Under the pieces are notes generated by a model. That model worked only from the letters and a program-made list of their open reading frames with translations. It ran no database searches and was not told the DNA's origin. Both the position numbers and the translations under genes were made by a program. Below are positions 22,682-32,630 of a stretch of 64,000 nucleotides of DNA, piece after piece. This DNA is from Austropuccinia psidii (Eukaryota > Basidiomycota > Pucciniomycetes > Pucciniales > Sphaerophragmiaceae): positions 13,044,975-13,108,974 of the forward strand of contig JALGQZ010000011.1 of the NCBI GenBank assembly GCA_023105745.1, in the 5' to 3' direction. How positions within the stretch are numbered: position 1 is the first letter of the stretch; every line of letters starts with the position of its first letter.

Positions 22682-23142
22682 TTGTCGGGAACCTTCACAA
22701 GTGTAATGATAGGCGTGTGAGCTGTTGGGAGCCTGCAAAGGCGTAAGGATTGGCGTGTGAGATGTCGGGAACCTGCACAGGCGTAAGGATTGGCATGTGA
22801 ATTGTCGGGAGCCTGCACAGGCGTAAGAAATTGTCAGCATTGTTGGCAACCTTCACAAGCCTAAGGATTGGCGTGTGAGCTGTCGGGAGCCTGCACAGGC
22901 GTAAGGATTGGCGTGTGAGCTTTGGGGAGCCTGCACAGGCATAAGGATTGGCGTGTGAGCTGTCGGGAACCTGCACAAGCGTAAGGATTGTTGTGTGAGC
23001 TGTCGGGAACCTGCACAGGCGTAAGGATTGGCGTGTGAAGCGTCGGCAGCCCGCATAGGCGTAAGGAACTTTTAGCATTGTCGGAACCTGAACAAGCATA
23101 AGGATTCGCGTGTGAAGCGTTGGGATCCTGGACAAGAGCAAC
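22682..23142. repeat. 40-bp minisatellite, about 11-12 units
   Basis: The unit runs GGCGTGTGAGCT, GTCGGGA, GCCTGCACAGGC, GTAAGGATT, with a fixed 40-bp period and a few diverged or shortened units. Each unit contains the small palindrome GCCTG-CA-CAGGC. The peptides it encodes on the minus strand are by-products of the repeat. Confidence 0.92.
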
Positions 23143-23152
23143 AAACCTGGCA

Positions 23153-23180
23153 TATGTACGATGGCATGCCTCCGTACATA
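23153..23180. repeat. Palindrome of the dispersed family
   Basis: TATGTACG, two unpaired bases, GGCATGCC, two unpaired bases, CGTACATA. It sits between the minisatellite and the 3' end of the Tet-like gene. Confidence 0.85.
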
Positions 23181-23307
23181 ATCCACTTCACCCCTTTTTC
23201 ATGTGAGACACCCCATCTCCCGCACTTGAAACCATCCAATCCTGGTGTATATTGTCCTCTGCCTTACCCCACCATTATCTACCAATCACGCTGCTATTCC
23301 GACTGCC

Positions 23308-24704
23308 TCACTCTTTGAATTGGGCTGAGATTGTATTACCATCCCTGATTTGATAGGCCACTCCCTCGCCAATCTCATAATAGCCGTGGCTTTTTTGGCA
23401 CATTGTTTTTGCCAACCTCCTTGAGCATTGTGCGGACATACCCACTAGTGTTGTGCTTTCGTTGTCCTGTGCTGGATCAGTATACTGAGGAAATGTACTA
23501 CTGGCCCACACTACCTGAATGAGCCCATGACAATCGGATAGATCAATCCAAAAATGCTCATTTGGGAAAATCAATTTCCCCCCTGTACACCGCTTTGATG
23601 CATCTCTTTGAATTTGGCCGGTCTCCTTATCAGCTTGAAACCACCATCCCGAAGCATACAGCGATGCATCCTTATCAAGATGAGGTGAGTTTTTGAATCC
23701 ATTCATGGTGAAAGTGAGTGCCGAAGCAAACTCACATGCACCCTGATTTGCGGGATTATTGCCTTCATACTTGACTTGATCAAAAGACGGAACCCCCATG
23801 GAATTGTAGAAATTTTGAATCTTCTCAAATAAATTATCCCCAACATATTGTAAGGATTGACCTAGAATGCAACCCACCAATCTAAGATTGGCACCTCGGT
23901 CCCGCCATTCATCTTTTGCATTTTCAATTTTGCCAGCACTTCCATACAGACCAAATTGTTCATTCTTTGTGGTGCATTTGCGCCACCCAATTGCGAACAT
24001 AAATCCCTCCAGTAATGCTCCATTTGTTTCAATAGGGTCAGTGAACCTCTTTTCGCGAAATAAGAATTGTGATAATTCATCCCATTGATTGACCTTGACT
24101 TCACTCATTGTTGTGAATGGTTGGAATTCAACAAGGGCAATGAGTAATCCGGTTGAAGAGAAAATTGCCACACGGCCAAAGTGAATGCGTTTGATCTGAT
24201 TGACATCCACAAGGCTCCGAATTTCACTTGGGATCATATTTGCTGATACTGGCATTGATATTTGTGCTGTTGATCGAGAGGAGGAAAAAAACCTCTGCTT
24301 TCGGGTGGTTTTGCCCTCATTTATCTTTTGGGATGTCCGACTATTCCTGAGTGGTTGAGGGATCACTTTGTGTTAAAGCAGACCAGATATCAGATACTGC
24401 TTCCTGCCATTTGAAGCTAAGGAGTTTTGAGTCCAGAATAGTGCCCAATGCCCAAGGAGCTTTCTTCGGCACACATCCTTTGACTTCCCTGTTGGAGCCC
24501 ACATGACATTGGCACAATCTGAACCGACTAAAGCCAATGTTCTTCTGTGGGGCTCAATGAGGGTGCCACATAAATGTGGAAGCATATAAATATATCTATA
24601 TATATACACTGAGATTAAGCAAGAAACTCACACTTTCCTTCCTCAGCCCGACACTTTCTCGCGAGTTCCCTTTTACGCTCTTTTCCTTTTTTCGTGAATG
24701 GCAT
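23308..24704 (-). CDS. Tet-like 2OG-Fe(II) dioxygenase family protein
   Basis: The main exon 24365-23308 encodes about 352 residues. An upstream exon 24704-24632 starts MPFTKKGKERKRELARK and ends at GTGAGT; a 266-bp intron joins it in phase, giving 376 residues. The body has IKRIHFGRVAIFSSTGLLIA, FAIGWRK, then FKNSPHLDKDASLYASGWW with the iron-binding HxD (H253, D255), followed by GGKLIFPNE and GLIQVVWASS. I recognise this as the multi-copy rust/mushroom family annotated as Tet-like 2OG-Fe(II) oxygenases, related to enzymes that oxidise modified DNA bases. The second iron-binding His is not obvious: a His lies in DCHG (304), but the usual later position seems changed, so catalysis is uncertain. 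The acceptor before 24365 is weak and the 5' structure is provisional. Confidence 0.7.
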
Positions 24705-25281
24705 GCTTGCAGCAGAAAATGAAATGAAACCAAATGATTACTGATTTATTAATACCACCTAAATTGAATTGCGGACGATGAATCTTTTTTAATTGCGGCT
24801 AAAAAGAAAGATCACACCTGACCTTTGCGAATTCGCGATCTCAAATACCTGAACCTGAAAATTGCAGTGAATAGTGCATTATTCAATTTTACATATTGAT
24901 GTTCCCATGCAATCACTTTCCAATCCAACCATTTGGAATATTGCAAGCACACGCAAATGCAATATGCATCCTGCTGCGGGTCCCTATTTATCCCAGTTCT
25001 CTTGAAAGACACAGTAACATTTTGCCTATTATGGGCTGGCGGGAAGTGATAAACGCGACTTCCCGCAATGCCCCCGCGTGTGCTACTCGCGGGCACAACG
25101 CCTGACTCAGCTTGCGTCTTGTCGGAGTCTTTGCAATGATGTAAGGAGGCATGCCTCCGTACAATTACTATTGGTACTCAGACTGTGGCATCTGGGCAGT
25201 AGTAGGATAGGAAGTCATGATTATTAAATTCATAAATCACTTTGAAAAATTAAATTACAATCTATCTAGTACAAAGCTAAT
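24705..25281. other. Spacer with palindrome
   Basis: I found no convincing gene; short frames on both strands lack domains. It contains the palindrome at 25140-25163 and probably the Tet-like promoter. Confidence 0.4.
25140..25163. repeat. Palindrome of the dispersed family
   Basis: TGTAAGGAGG, CATG centre, CCTCCGTACA; one mismatched pair in 12. It sits between two minus-strand genes. Confidence 0.85.
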
Positions 25282-25505
25282 CTAAAACGGGTCAATCCTG
25301 GTTGTGAGTTTAGCTGACCTGGGTACCGTCAAGGTGACCTCATCACTTGAACCAAGACCGCGTTTTGCCACCCAGGCATCACCAAAGTCTAATACTAAGC
25401 ATCGTGCAAATTCAAATCTAAGAGGTACAGTGGGGTTAAAAGACTCTGATGAGAAGAAGCTTTTATTCAGTAAATTACATATATACTTATTATTACGTAG
25501 CCACA
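25282..25505 (-). CDS. Hypothetical exon, possible 3' end of an unknown gene
   Basis: A minus-strand frame of about 70 residues with protein-like composition (NPTVPLRFEFARCLVLDFGD, DEVTLTVPRSAKLTTRIDPF). It has no good start codon, so it may be a terminal exon of the gene ending at 25659 or a separate remnant. The opposite strand is also open. Low certainty. Confidence 0.3.
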
Positions 25506-25658
25506 CTGGCCCACTAGATTTTTACTCTCTGAAAGTTTTGCGGAAATGTCAATTAGTGATAAAGCCCCTTTAACTGAGCTTGTTCTCCAGTCATCTGAGC
25601 ATACCATCAAACCACAAACCCCCGCCTCACAGAATGCCGCTAATATACCATAGCAAAT

Positions 25659-26597
25659 TCAATTTATTCCGAGATTCTTGTGACACGCCAAAAGATCTTT
25701 GATGGCCTCATTTTTTTTTGAGTTTGTGAGTTTGCCTTTGATGCCATTAACTTCGACCTTTGTATGTGCACGTACCATGTTGTACGCAATCATCAAATGG
25801 ATAACTGTATCCGTTAGATCCTCCAGGTTCTTGTGCGGCTTTGTGGATATCTCATTGTCAGCACCGCCACCTTCAATGCTGAGTTGGGTTGCACGTTGCT
25901 TCGATTTACTCAAGCAGGAGGCAAGGTATTCAACTGCTCCGCGTTTGAGTCCAAGAGGATCAGTCGAATTTGATGTTGGTGCAACATATGGTTTGGGTGC
26001 AATCACATCGTATGAGACTAAACTAATGGATTCAAACATAACATTTGCCCAAAAATGTTTAACTGGATTTGCGGGGTAAAGAAGGCTCTGAACCATTTTG
26101 AAGAAGGAGTGTTCAGATTTTGGGAGATTATCTGGAGGTTTAGCTGATTCCTTCATCAATTTGAGATTCCAAATGTTGTGATCAAAAAACGCTTCTGTTT
26201 CGGTTGGCTCAAAAAAATCTAACCCTGTATATTGCAATTTATATCACCAGTCAACAGCCAATAATCAAGTATCATGCACAAAGATAAAAAAAAACTCACC
26301 TGCCATCTCAAGGTCCTCCAGCAAAGCCGACATTTTAAGCTCTCGGTTACTGATCACCTTAATACCAACGGGCAGGAATGTATGAGCATCCTTTGTTGGT
26401 GAATTGTCCCATCTATTTTTGTAAATCCTATTGATATTATCAAGCCCCCTTTTCCATGATTGGTTAGAAATATTGGAATGATAATTCAAAATGCCTGCAA
26501 ACTCTTCCATGCGGGATAAAAATATTCCTTGAAAATTCGCAGCGGATGACACTTCGGGCTCAGTGTCGGGAATTATATCAGTCATATCTCGTCCCAT
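25659..26597 (-). CDS. Uncharacterised two-exon gene
   Basis: Exons 26597-26300 and 26224-25659 with a 75-bp GTGAGT...ACAG intron join to 287 residues (the joint reads LEMAGLDFFEPTETEAF). The protein is soluble, without signal or membrane segments. It is rich in Asn, Lys and aromatic residues in the first half (SWKRGLDNINRIYKNRWDN) and ends HKNLGIN. I do not recognise a domain. It lies about 130 bp downstream of another minus-strand gene and may belong to the same transposon-like cluster as the Tet-like gene. Confidence 0.55.
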
Positions 26598-26730
26598 TGT
26601 ATCATGTTTAATTGTTTCCCTTTCTTAAAAGGCTTGAATATTCCGAGGAGAGGCGGGAGGGGTTGCATCATGCATTGTTTCATTGGGTATCGGGGGGCTT
26701 TCAGTATGTGGAGCTTCATCATGGATTGTT

Positions 26731-27520
26731 TCATTGAGTATGGGGGGGTTCAGTATGCGGAGGTTCATTATCAATATGGTCCACTTCAACATTGATCATT
26801 TCATCACCTTGATCCCGGGAATCCTTTGCGGCTTCAAAGGTACGGCGTTTTTTGTTGGTTTTTTTGGTTGCATGTATATTTGGTCTTTTTCCTAATCCTT
26901 TGCCTGGAAATCCAATTACGACTCGAGATCCTTCAGGTCGAGATTCTCCCACCTCCACACCTGCCCATATATTGTAAGCAGCTATTTTTATCAATTTTGT
27001 TTTGAATTAGTAATGGACTTACGGTTCAAATCCATTTTGAGGAGGCTCATGGCTTCAGCAATCTTTTGACGCACATAATCAGGAATTTTACTATCATTTT
27101 GAATTTTTTCGAGCCTTGGGATTGTTTGAGCAATGTTGGAGACAAATTGTTCCTTGGATATAATTTTCACCTCCCCACTGAAAATTACATCATCTTGCCC
27201 ATCATCTTCTGTCGGTGCACAAGGTTCAACAGTCTTTTCCTTCGCATAACTTTTAAAATTAGGTTTCTGAGAGCTTGGAGGTTGACCTGAAATAAATGCT
27301 ATGACACAATATCAGGTTTTGAGAGATTAGAAATACGCAATATGGATGTATACTCACATTGTGGAAGAACTGGTGGATCTTGATTATCTTCATGTGACTG
27401 GCTCTCTGCTTCAATGCCTAATTCACGACTACTGGCCATATCAGATATTTCACTTCCACTCTCTGGGGCTGAAGTTGGTCGTTCATTAAATTCGGTTGAA
27501 TTTCCCGGGGTTTGGGCCAT
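26731..27520 (-). CDS. Uncharacterised three-exon gene, probably frameshifted near its end
   Basis: Exons 27520-27358, 27286-27023 and 26960-26731 join through two introns (71 and 62 bp; GTGAGT and GTAAGT donors) to 218 residues. The amino end is acidic and Ser-rich. The middle has FSGEVKIISKEQFVSNIAQT, which reads like a short helical domain. The third exon is basic (KGLGKRPNIHATKKTNKKRR), resembling a nuclear localisation signal, then acidic with a PHTEPPHT repeat. After the C7 run (26744-26750 region) another frame continues the same repeat (NETIHDEAPHTESPP, NETMHDA) to TAA about 100 bp on. This suggests a one-base change truncated the tail. No known domain. Confidence 0.55.
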
Positions 27521-28007
27521 CGCGGAGGTAGTTTAGTAAGCAAATAGATGGTGACAAGTTGATTGATAACTTGTTTGAAAATTTTGAATAAAAAGATCCA
27601 AATTGAAGAAAATAGGTGGAAGTAAAATAATCGCATTTGCAAAATGCGATATGGCGGGAAATTGAAGGAGGCAATGTTTTGCAAATTATTTCATATCATG
27701 CAAATGAAATCACTTCACTGTGAGACATTGAATAAAGTTGACTAGTGAGAAACCTACTAAAGTCAACTTTTGAACTATTCCACACTCATGAGGTAAGGAC
27801 TAAGCAACGTGTTCCATTTGAATGATATGAAATAAAATGGTTTTCTCGGGGAAACAGGAGACACAATTCTTGTCTTAAATAGTCCACTTATTAGGTTTTA
27901 ATTTGTGAGTCTCATGATTTAAACCCTAACCACAACATTGTGAATATACTGACCAATTTCCCCTGAGGTCCTGTTGGCAGAGAAGGCCACTCAGCATATT
28001 TCGGCGA
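27521..28007. other. Upstream region of the minus-strand cluster
   Basis: AT-rich, with no gene seen. It presumably contains the promoter of the gene starting at 27520. Confidence 0.4.
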
Positions 28008-28014
28008 TGGCGTC

Positions 28015-28050
28015 CATTGTGTACGCCAACAAGCCACCGTACACTATGGA
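28015..28050. repeat. Palindrome of the dispersed family, diverged
   Basis: TCCATTGTGTACG and CGTACACTATGGA are the outer arms (one mismatch). The centre keeps CCAACAAGCCACC, matching a GGTGGCTTG-type core after two C/T changes. Confidence 0.7.
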
Positions 28051-28052
28051 TG

Positions 28053-28335
28053 TAGTACGGAAGCGTAAGGATGGTAAGCGGCGTCGGAGGCATGTCGGGA
28101 GGGTACTTACTAGGCGAGCGTAAGGATTGTAAGCAGTGTCGGGAGGGCACTCCGCGAGCATAAGGATTGTAAGCAGTGTTGGGAGGGCACTCCGCAAGCA
28201 TAAGGATCGTAAGCAGTGTCGGGAGTATGTCGGGAGGGCACTCCGTGAGCGTAAGGATCGTAAGCAGTGTCGGGAGCATGTCGGGAGGGCACTTCATGAG
28301 TGTAAGGATGGTAAGGGTGGGGGTGTGAAAGCTTA
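28053..28335. repeat. Second 40-bp minisatellite, about 6 units
   Basis: The unit runs GTCGGGAGGGCACTCC, GCGAGCATAAGGAT, TGTAAGCAGT (40 bp), some with an extra 11-bp GTCGGGAGCAT. It shares GTCGGGA and GTAAGGATTG, in the same strand orientation, with the array at 22682. The hairpin part differs (GGAG-GGCA-CTCC). Confidence 0.9.
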
Positions 28336-28659
28336 AGGAGTGGTGAGGACCGAGATGGGTGGGCAGGCAGTGTCAGAGTCTCATCTGGAGGGTGGTGCGG
28401 GCGCGTAAGCATGCTAAGCATCGGGGAGGGGGAAGCTATTAGGTCAAATTACCCGAACGTTGCAAATAGTGTTGAAACGGGTTTGGGCTTTGAGTGACAT
28501 TCTCATGTGACACATGTGACGATTGACGTTGTCTTGACGCTGACATGACGTGACCCACTAAATCCAGTGACTATAAAGTGACACTAACAAGACTGAAGCA
28601 AGATTTTATACTGACCGCGGTGCAACATGAAGTCAATCGCCGACGATTGACGCAAGATT
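28336..28659. other. Unassigned spacer
   Basis: No gene or clear repeat seen; several TGACGT-like words occur between 28500 and 28660. Confidence 0.35.
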
Positions 28660-29362
28660 CGCCCTGGTGCATGTATTATACTTATAATTTACATATGTAA
28701 TTCAATTCAATTGTACAGTACAATACAGTAATAATTGACACCTCATATGTAAAACAAAATTCACTTATGTAATACACGCGCACATTTTGACATTTCAATT
28801 GAATTCAATTGAAAATACTTCAATTCCTCATAACTTCTAAACTAAACACAACACCTCAATTTTAACACAAAAATTGATGGTTAACACCACATGTGGTGTG
28901 AATTAAATTAAGGTTTTGAGGATTTTCAACTTTTGTATTGAAAATACTAAAAACTTAATTTAAGCTTATTTAGAGTTGAGTTACAAGAATTTCACTCAGA
29001 GGTGACCCCACCTGATTTTTTATGAGGAATCCAATGGTGAAATAATTTTTATGTGTTTATTTATTGGATAAAAAGTTATAATAATTTTTATTTAACTTTT
29101 TTCCAAATTTATTTATTTTTTCACAATTTTGTTAAAATTTTATTTTACTTAATTTTTTCAAGTATAAATGTAATTTTATACTTACATAATTTAATGTATT
29201 TTCATTTTTAAATTGTAATTAATTTTTTATTTTTAATATAGTTTTATATTTATATTTTGTTTTTTATTTTAATAATATAAATAAATTCATTTTATTTATA
29301 TTAATATGTTATTTTTGTATTTTTGGTCTTTTGGGTATATGAAATTACCTCTAAGGCTCACA
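28660..29362 (-). repeat. Partial LTR remnant, related to family A
   Basis: The right edge (GGGTATATGAAATTACCTC then AAGGCTCACA) matches the outer end of family A LTRs, and inner patches such as AATTTAAGCTTATTTAGAG and GGATAAAAAGTTAT align loosely. The left boundary is not visible. It joins directly to pol fragment D without a visible duplication. Confidence 0.55.
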
Positions 29363-31172
29363 CATGCTGAGATGGCAAATAGCCATCCAGGAGTATAGAG
29401 GGAACATGACCATCATATACAAGGAACGTATAATTAATACCAATGCAGATGGCCTTAGCAGATGGCCACTGGATAATGTCAAGAGAAATCCAGCTTATGA
29501 CCCTGAAGTTGTAGCCCAAATCCCTATCCATTACATGGAGATAGATAGGAGGAAGAACTTCAGATTTTCCTAATGGACACCAGAAAGTGGTACCCTTGAC
29601 AGTGGAAACACTGATTCAGAGGAAACAGAAACTCCCATATTGGGAATAAGTTCTTCAGAACTGCACAATAAATTTTTCAGTGCAGTACTAAAGTCTTATG
29701 CCAAACACAAACAGTGTGGCATATTACTACAACTCCTTCAACAAAGGTACAAGAGTCCAGAACTGGAACCCCAGCTGGAAGAACCCTGGTTGAGGGCCTA
29801 TAGGGATGACAAGTTCTTCATTATAGATGGCCTGCTCTACCACAGAGAAAAACACACAAGTGCACTCACAGTGGTAGACAGAGACCACATCTCCTTGATC
29901 CTGCAGGAATTCCATGACTGCCCCTATAAGGGACACATTAGTGAAGACAGGACCAAGGAGAGGGTAGCAAGCACAGCTTGGTGGCCCAAGTGGGAACAAG
30001 AGTTGAGTAAATACATCAAGACTTGTGAAAGATGCCAAAACGCAAAAAGGAAACATGGGAAGAAGTATGGGTTACTTTAACATATAGAAGAACCCAAACA
30101 CCCATGGGAGACCATCAAAATGGACGGGGTCACAGGACTTGTCCCAGGAGGCAAAGAAAACCACAATGCCTGCTTAATCATAGTTGATAGGTTCAGCAAG
30201 AGCATGAGGTGTCTACCATGCCACAAGGAGGACACAGCCATGGTTTCTGCTCTGTTATTTTGGAATAACATCATATCTACCTGTGGAGTCCCTAAGATCA
30301 TTATTAGTGATAGGGACCCAAAATTCATATCTGAATTTTGGACCAACTTATATGACATGCTTGGCACCAAGCTTGCTTTTTCCACAGCTTACCATCCACA
30401 AACAGATGGCCTAGCAGAGAGGATGATCCAAACAATTGGGGACATCCTTAGGAGGTTCTGTGCCTATGGCATGGAATATAAGGACCATGAGGGATATACC
30501 CATGACTGGTTTACCCTTCTACCAGCTGTACAACTGGCTTATAATACAAGTCAGAACTCTACCACAGGAAAAACACCTGCACTGGTAGAGAAAGGGTGGA
30601 ATACCTTGTTGCCTGTGGATCACTTGAAGAAGAATGTTCTGACCATCCACCCCACAGCCAAAGACTTCCATGATATGTGGAAGAGAGCTTGTGACACAGC
30701 TGATAAATGCATAGCTGAGGAAAAAGATTATAATAAGCAGAGGTGGGACAAGACACACATGGAACCTGACTTTAAGGAAGGGGACCAGGTGTTAGTGTCT
30801 ACACTGAACTTCAACAATCTTAAAGGACCCACGAAGATGAGAGACTCATTTGTAGGGCGGAAACACCCAGTCTTTCCAGTGAGTTTGGTCAAGCCATACT
30901 TCCAAACTGAAGAGGATAAATTCCCCTCCAGGAAGAAGAGCCTCACACCACCAGAAATAGTGGAAGTAGAGGACTCCCCAGGACTTGTGAGTAAGATCAT
31001 CAGGGCCAGGAAGATTAGACTTAATGGGAAGGATCAAAGACAATATTTAGTCAGATTCAAGAACCAAACAGCTGATAAAGACAAATGGTTGGCAGAAGAT
31101 GCCATAACAGATGTGAACCTTCATTTAAGGAGATTCAGAGCCTCTAAGAGGACTGGTCAGTCTCATCAATGA
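29363..31172 (+). pseudogene. Degenerate Ty3 pol fragment, family D (RNase H end, integrase, chromodomain tail)
   Basis: It begins inside RNase H ([22 protein letters not shown]) and has the integrase zinc domain (H..H, CERC) and DDE core ([18 protein letters not shown]). It ends with a chromodomain-like tail ([18 protein letters not shown]). Stops interrupt it at about 29571 (TAA) and 30078 (TAA). About 26 codons between SFVG and RKHPVFPVS are missing compared with elements A-C. Asp in the integrase MDWV motif reads MDGV here. The 5' two-thirds of the element is absent. It is dead, from a family distinct from A-C. Confidence 0.9.
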
Positions 31173-31195
31173 TGAGCCTTTTTAGAGGGAGGGTA

Positions 31196-32630
31196 TGTCA
31201 GCCTGTGACTCAAAACCAGAGCACAAGCATGACAGCCAAAATACCATAAATCAATGGTATAGCCAAGATACCACCAAAACATGAAGCTGAGCCAAATCAG
31301 CTCAAAAGGTATCAAACAAAAGAGGAAACTCATCCCTTTCTGAGAATATAAGTCCTATCACCATAGGACAAAGAATAACAAAGTTATTCCTGCTCAAAGT
31401 TATTGCTGAGCATTAACCTTAATTTTCACCTCTCATCTAAAATCCAGAAGGAGAGGCTTAACTCCATCAAATGGTATTAAAAATGAAGCTCTAAGCCAGG
31501 GCTATTCAATGGTACTACCCAAACTGAGCTAGCACCAGTATTACTTGAGTTAGGGCCAAATTCAGGCCAAATAAGGGTGAACAAAACATTCACCTCTCAT
31601 CTAACTTTTGGAGTTTTAGCGTGAGATACCTAAAGTGGGGTTGTTTTGGAAAGAGCACAATAAGGGATATCTGTTGGTGTCATCCATTTCCCCATAGTGC
31701 AACTAGAACAAAGGTTATGGGGCAAATAAGCTCAATACAGCTTTTTGCCTAAACCACGCAAATGTACAAAATTCTTGTACATGGGATAACTTTTCCATAT
31801 TTAATGATACCCATATCAAATGAGGTATCATTGTGTAGAGAACAGACAGGGATACACACTGAACCAATTTTGAGGTTGATATCTCAAGAATTGACAAAGG
31901 TATGGCTGTTTAAGGTCAGATTCCCATCTGCTGTCATATACAGCCTTACCATGGGATAATGTCCCATAACAATGAATATGAGGTGTCAAATGGACAAAGA
32001 AGCTTGTTTTTACTTCAATACCTCATATTTCAGTCAATACTGGGGTCTCATACAGTTGCTGTACAGCATTCTATGCGTCATACATGTTAGAATCAGGCTG
32101 TGAGCTCCCCAGATGAAACGTTTCACCCTGTATTGGTGAAAACTGCCCAGATGTGGTTTCAAAACCACATCTGAGCCCAATACAGGCCAATACAGGTCTA
32201 TGCAAGCCACAAGCATGTCCCAGAGAGTGAAAAATCTTCACTTCCTCTACGTGGAAAGGTCTAGCACCCTTGCCACCCCATTTCAGGATAAAAAGGAGGC
32301 TTTTCACAGCCAGAATTGTTTCCTCATCTTGCTCTTGAATACCCTACGTAGTAAACTGTCCAAAACAGTTTTACTCTTGGGTAATAATCAGGTATAATTA
32401 TAACTTTAATTATTGTCGTTCTTATTATAGTAATCCAACTGGTAAGACTGCACCCAGGGTTCTCAATAGCGCTCACCACCACTATTTTTTAATAGTAGAA
32501 CCCTTTAATTATATTATAAATTTTTATTTTACTCAAAATACTATTATCTTAAGTCATTTTCTACGTTTCACATTCAAAGGTCTAGTTGTAAATAGCCTAA
32601 TTACTTCTTCAACATAGACTCAGCCTGACA
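31196..32630 (+). repeat. 3' LTR of element D
   Basis: It starts TGTCAGCCTGTGA right after an AGAGGGAGGGTA polypurine stretch and ends CTCAGCCTGACA, giving a TGTCAG/CTGACA terminal inverted repeat. 1435 bp. No second copy is in the window, so the ends rest on these signals. Confidence 0.75.

Noticed and set aside
22682..23142. CRISPR-like periodic repeats
   Set aside because: The whole 40-bp unit is repeated with no variable spacers, and the context is eukaryotic.
22661..23186. Several overlapping minus-strand frames with repeated PYACAGSR-like peptides
   Set aside because: They are translations of the 40-bp minisatellite; 40 is not a multiple of 3, so all frames stay open by repetition.
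24812..25096. Minus-strand frame of 94 codons upstream of the Tet-like gene
   Set aside because: No recognisable domain and it is separated from both neighbours; treated as spacer.
25304..25573. Plus-strand frame of 89 codons
   Set aside because: It lies opposite a more protein-like minus-strand frame and has no domain.
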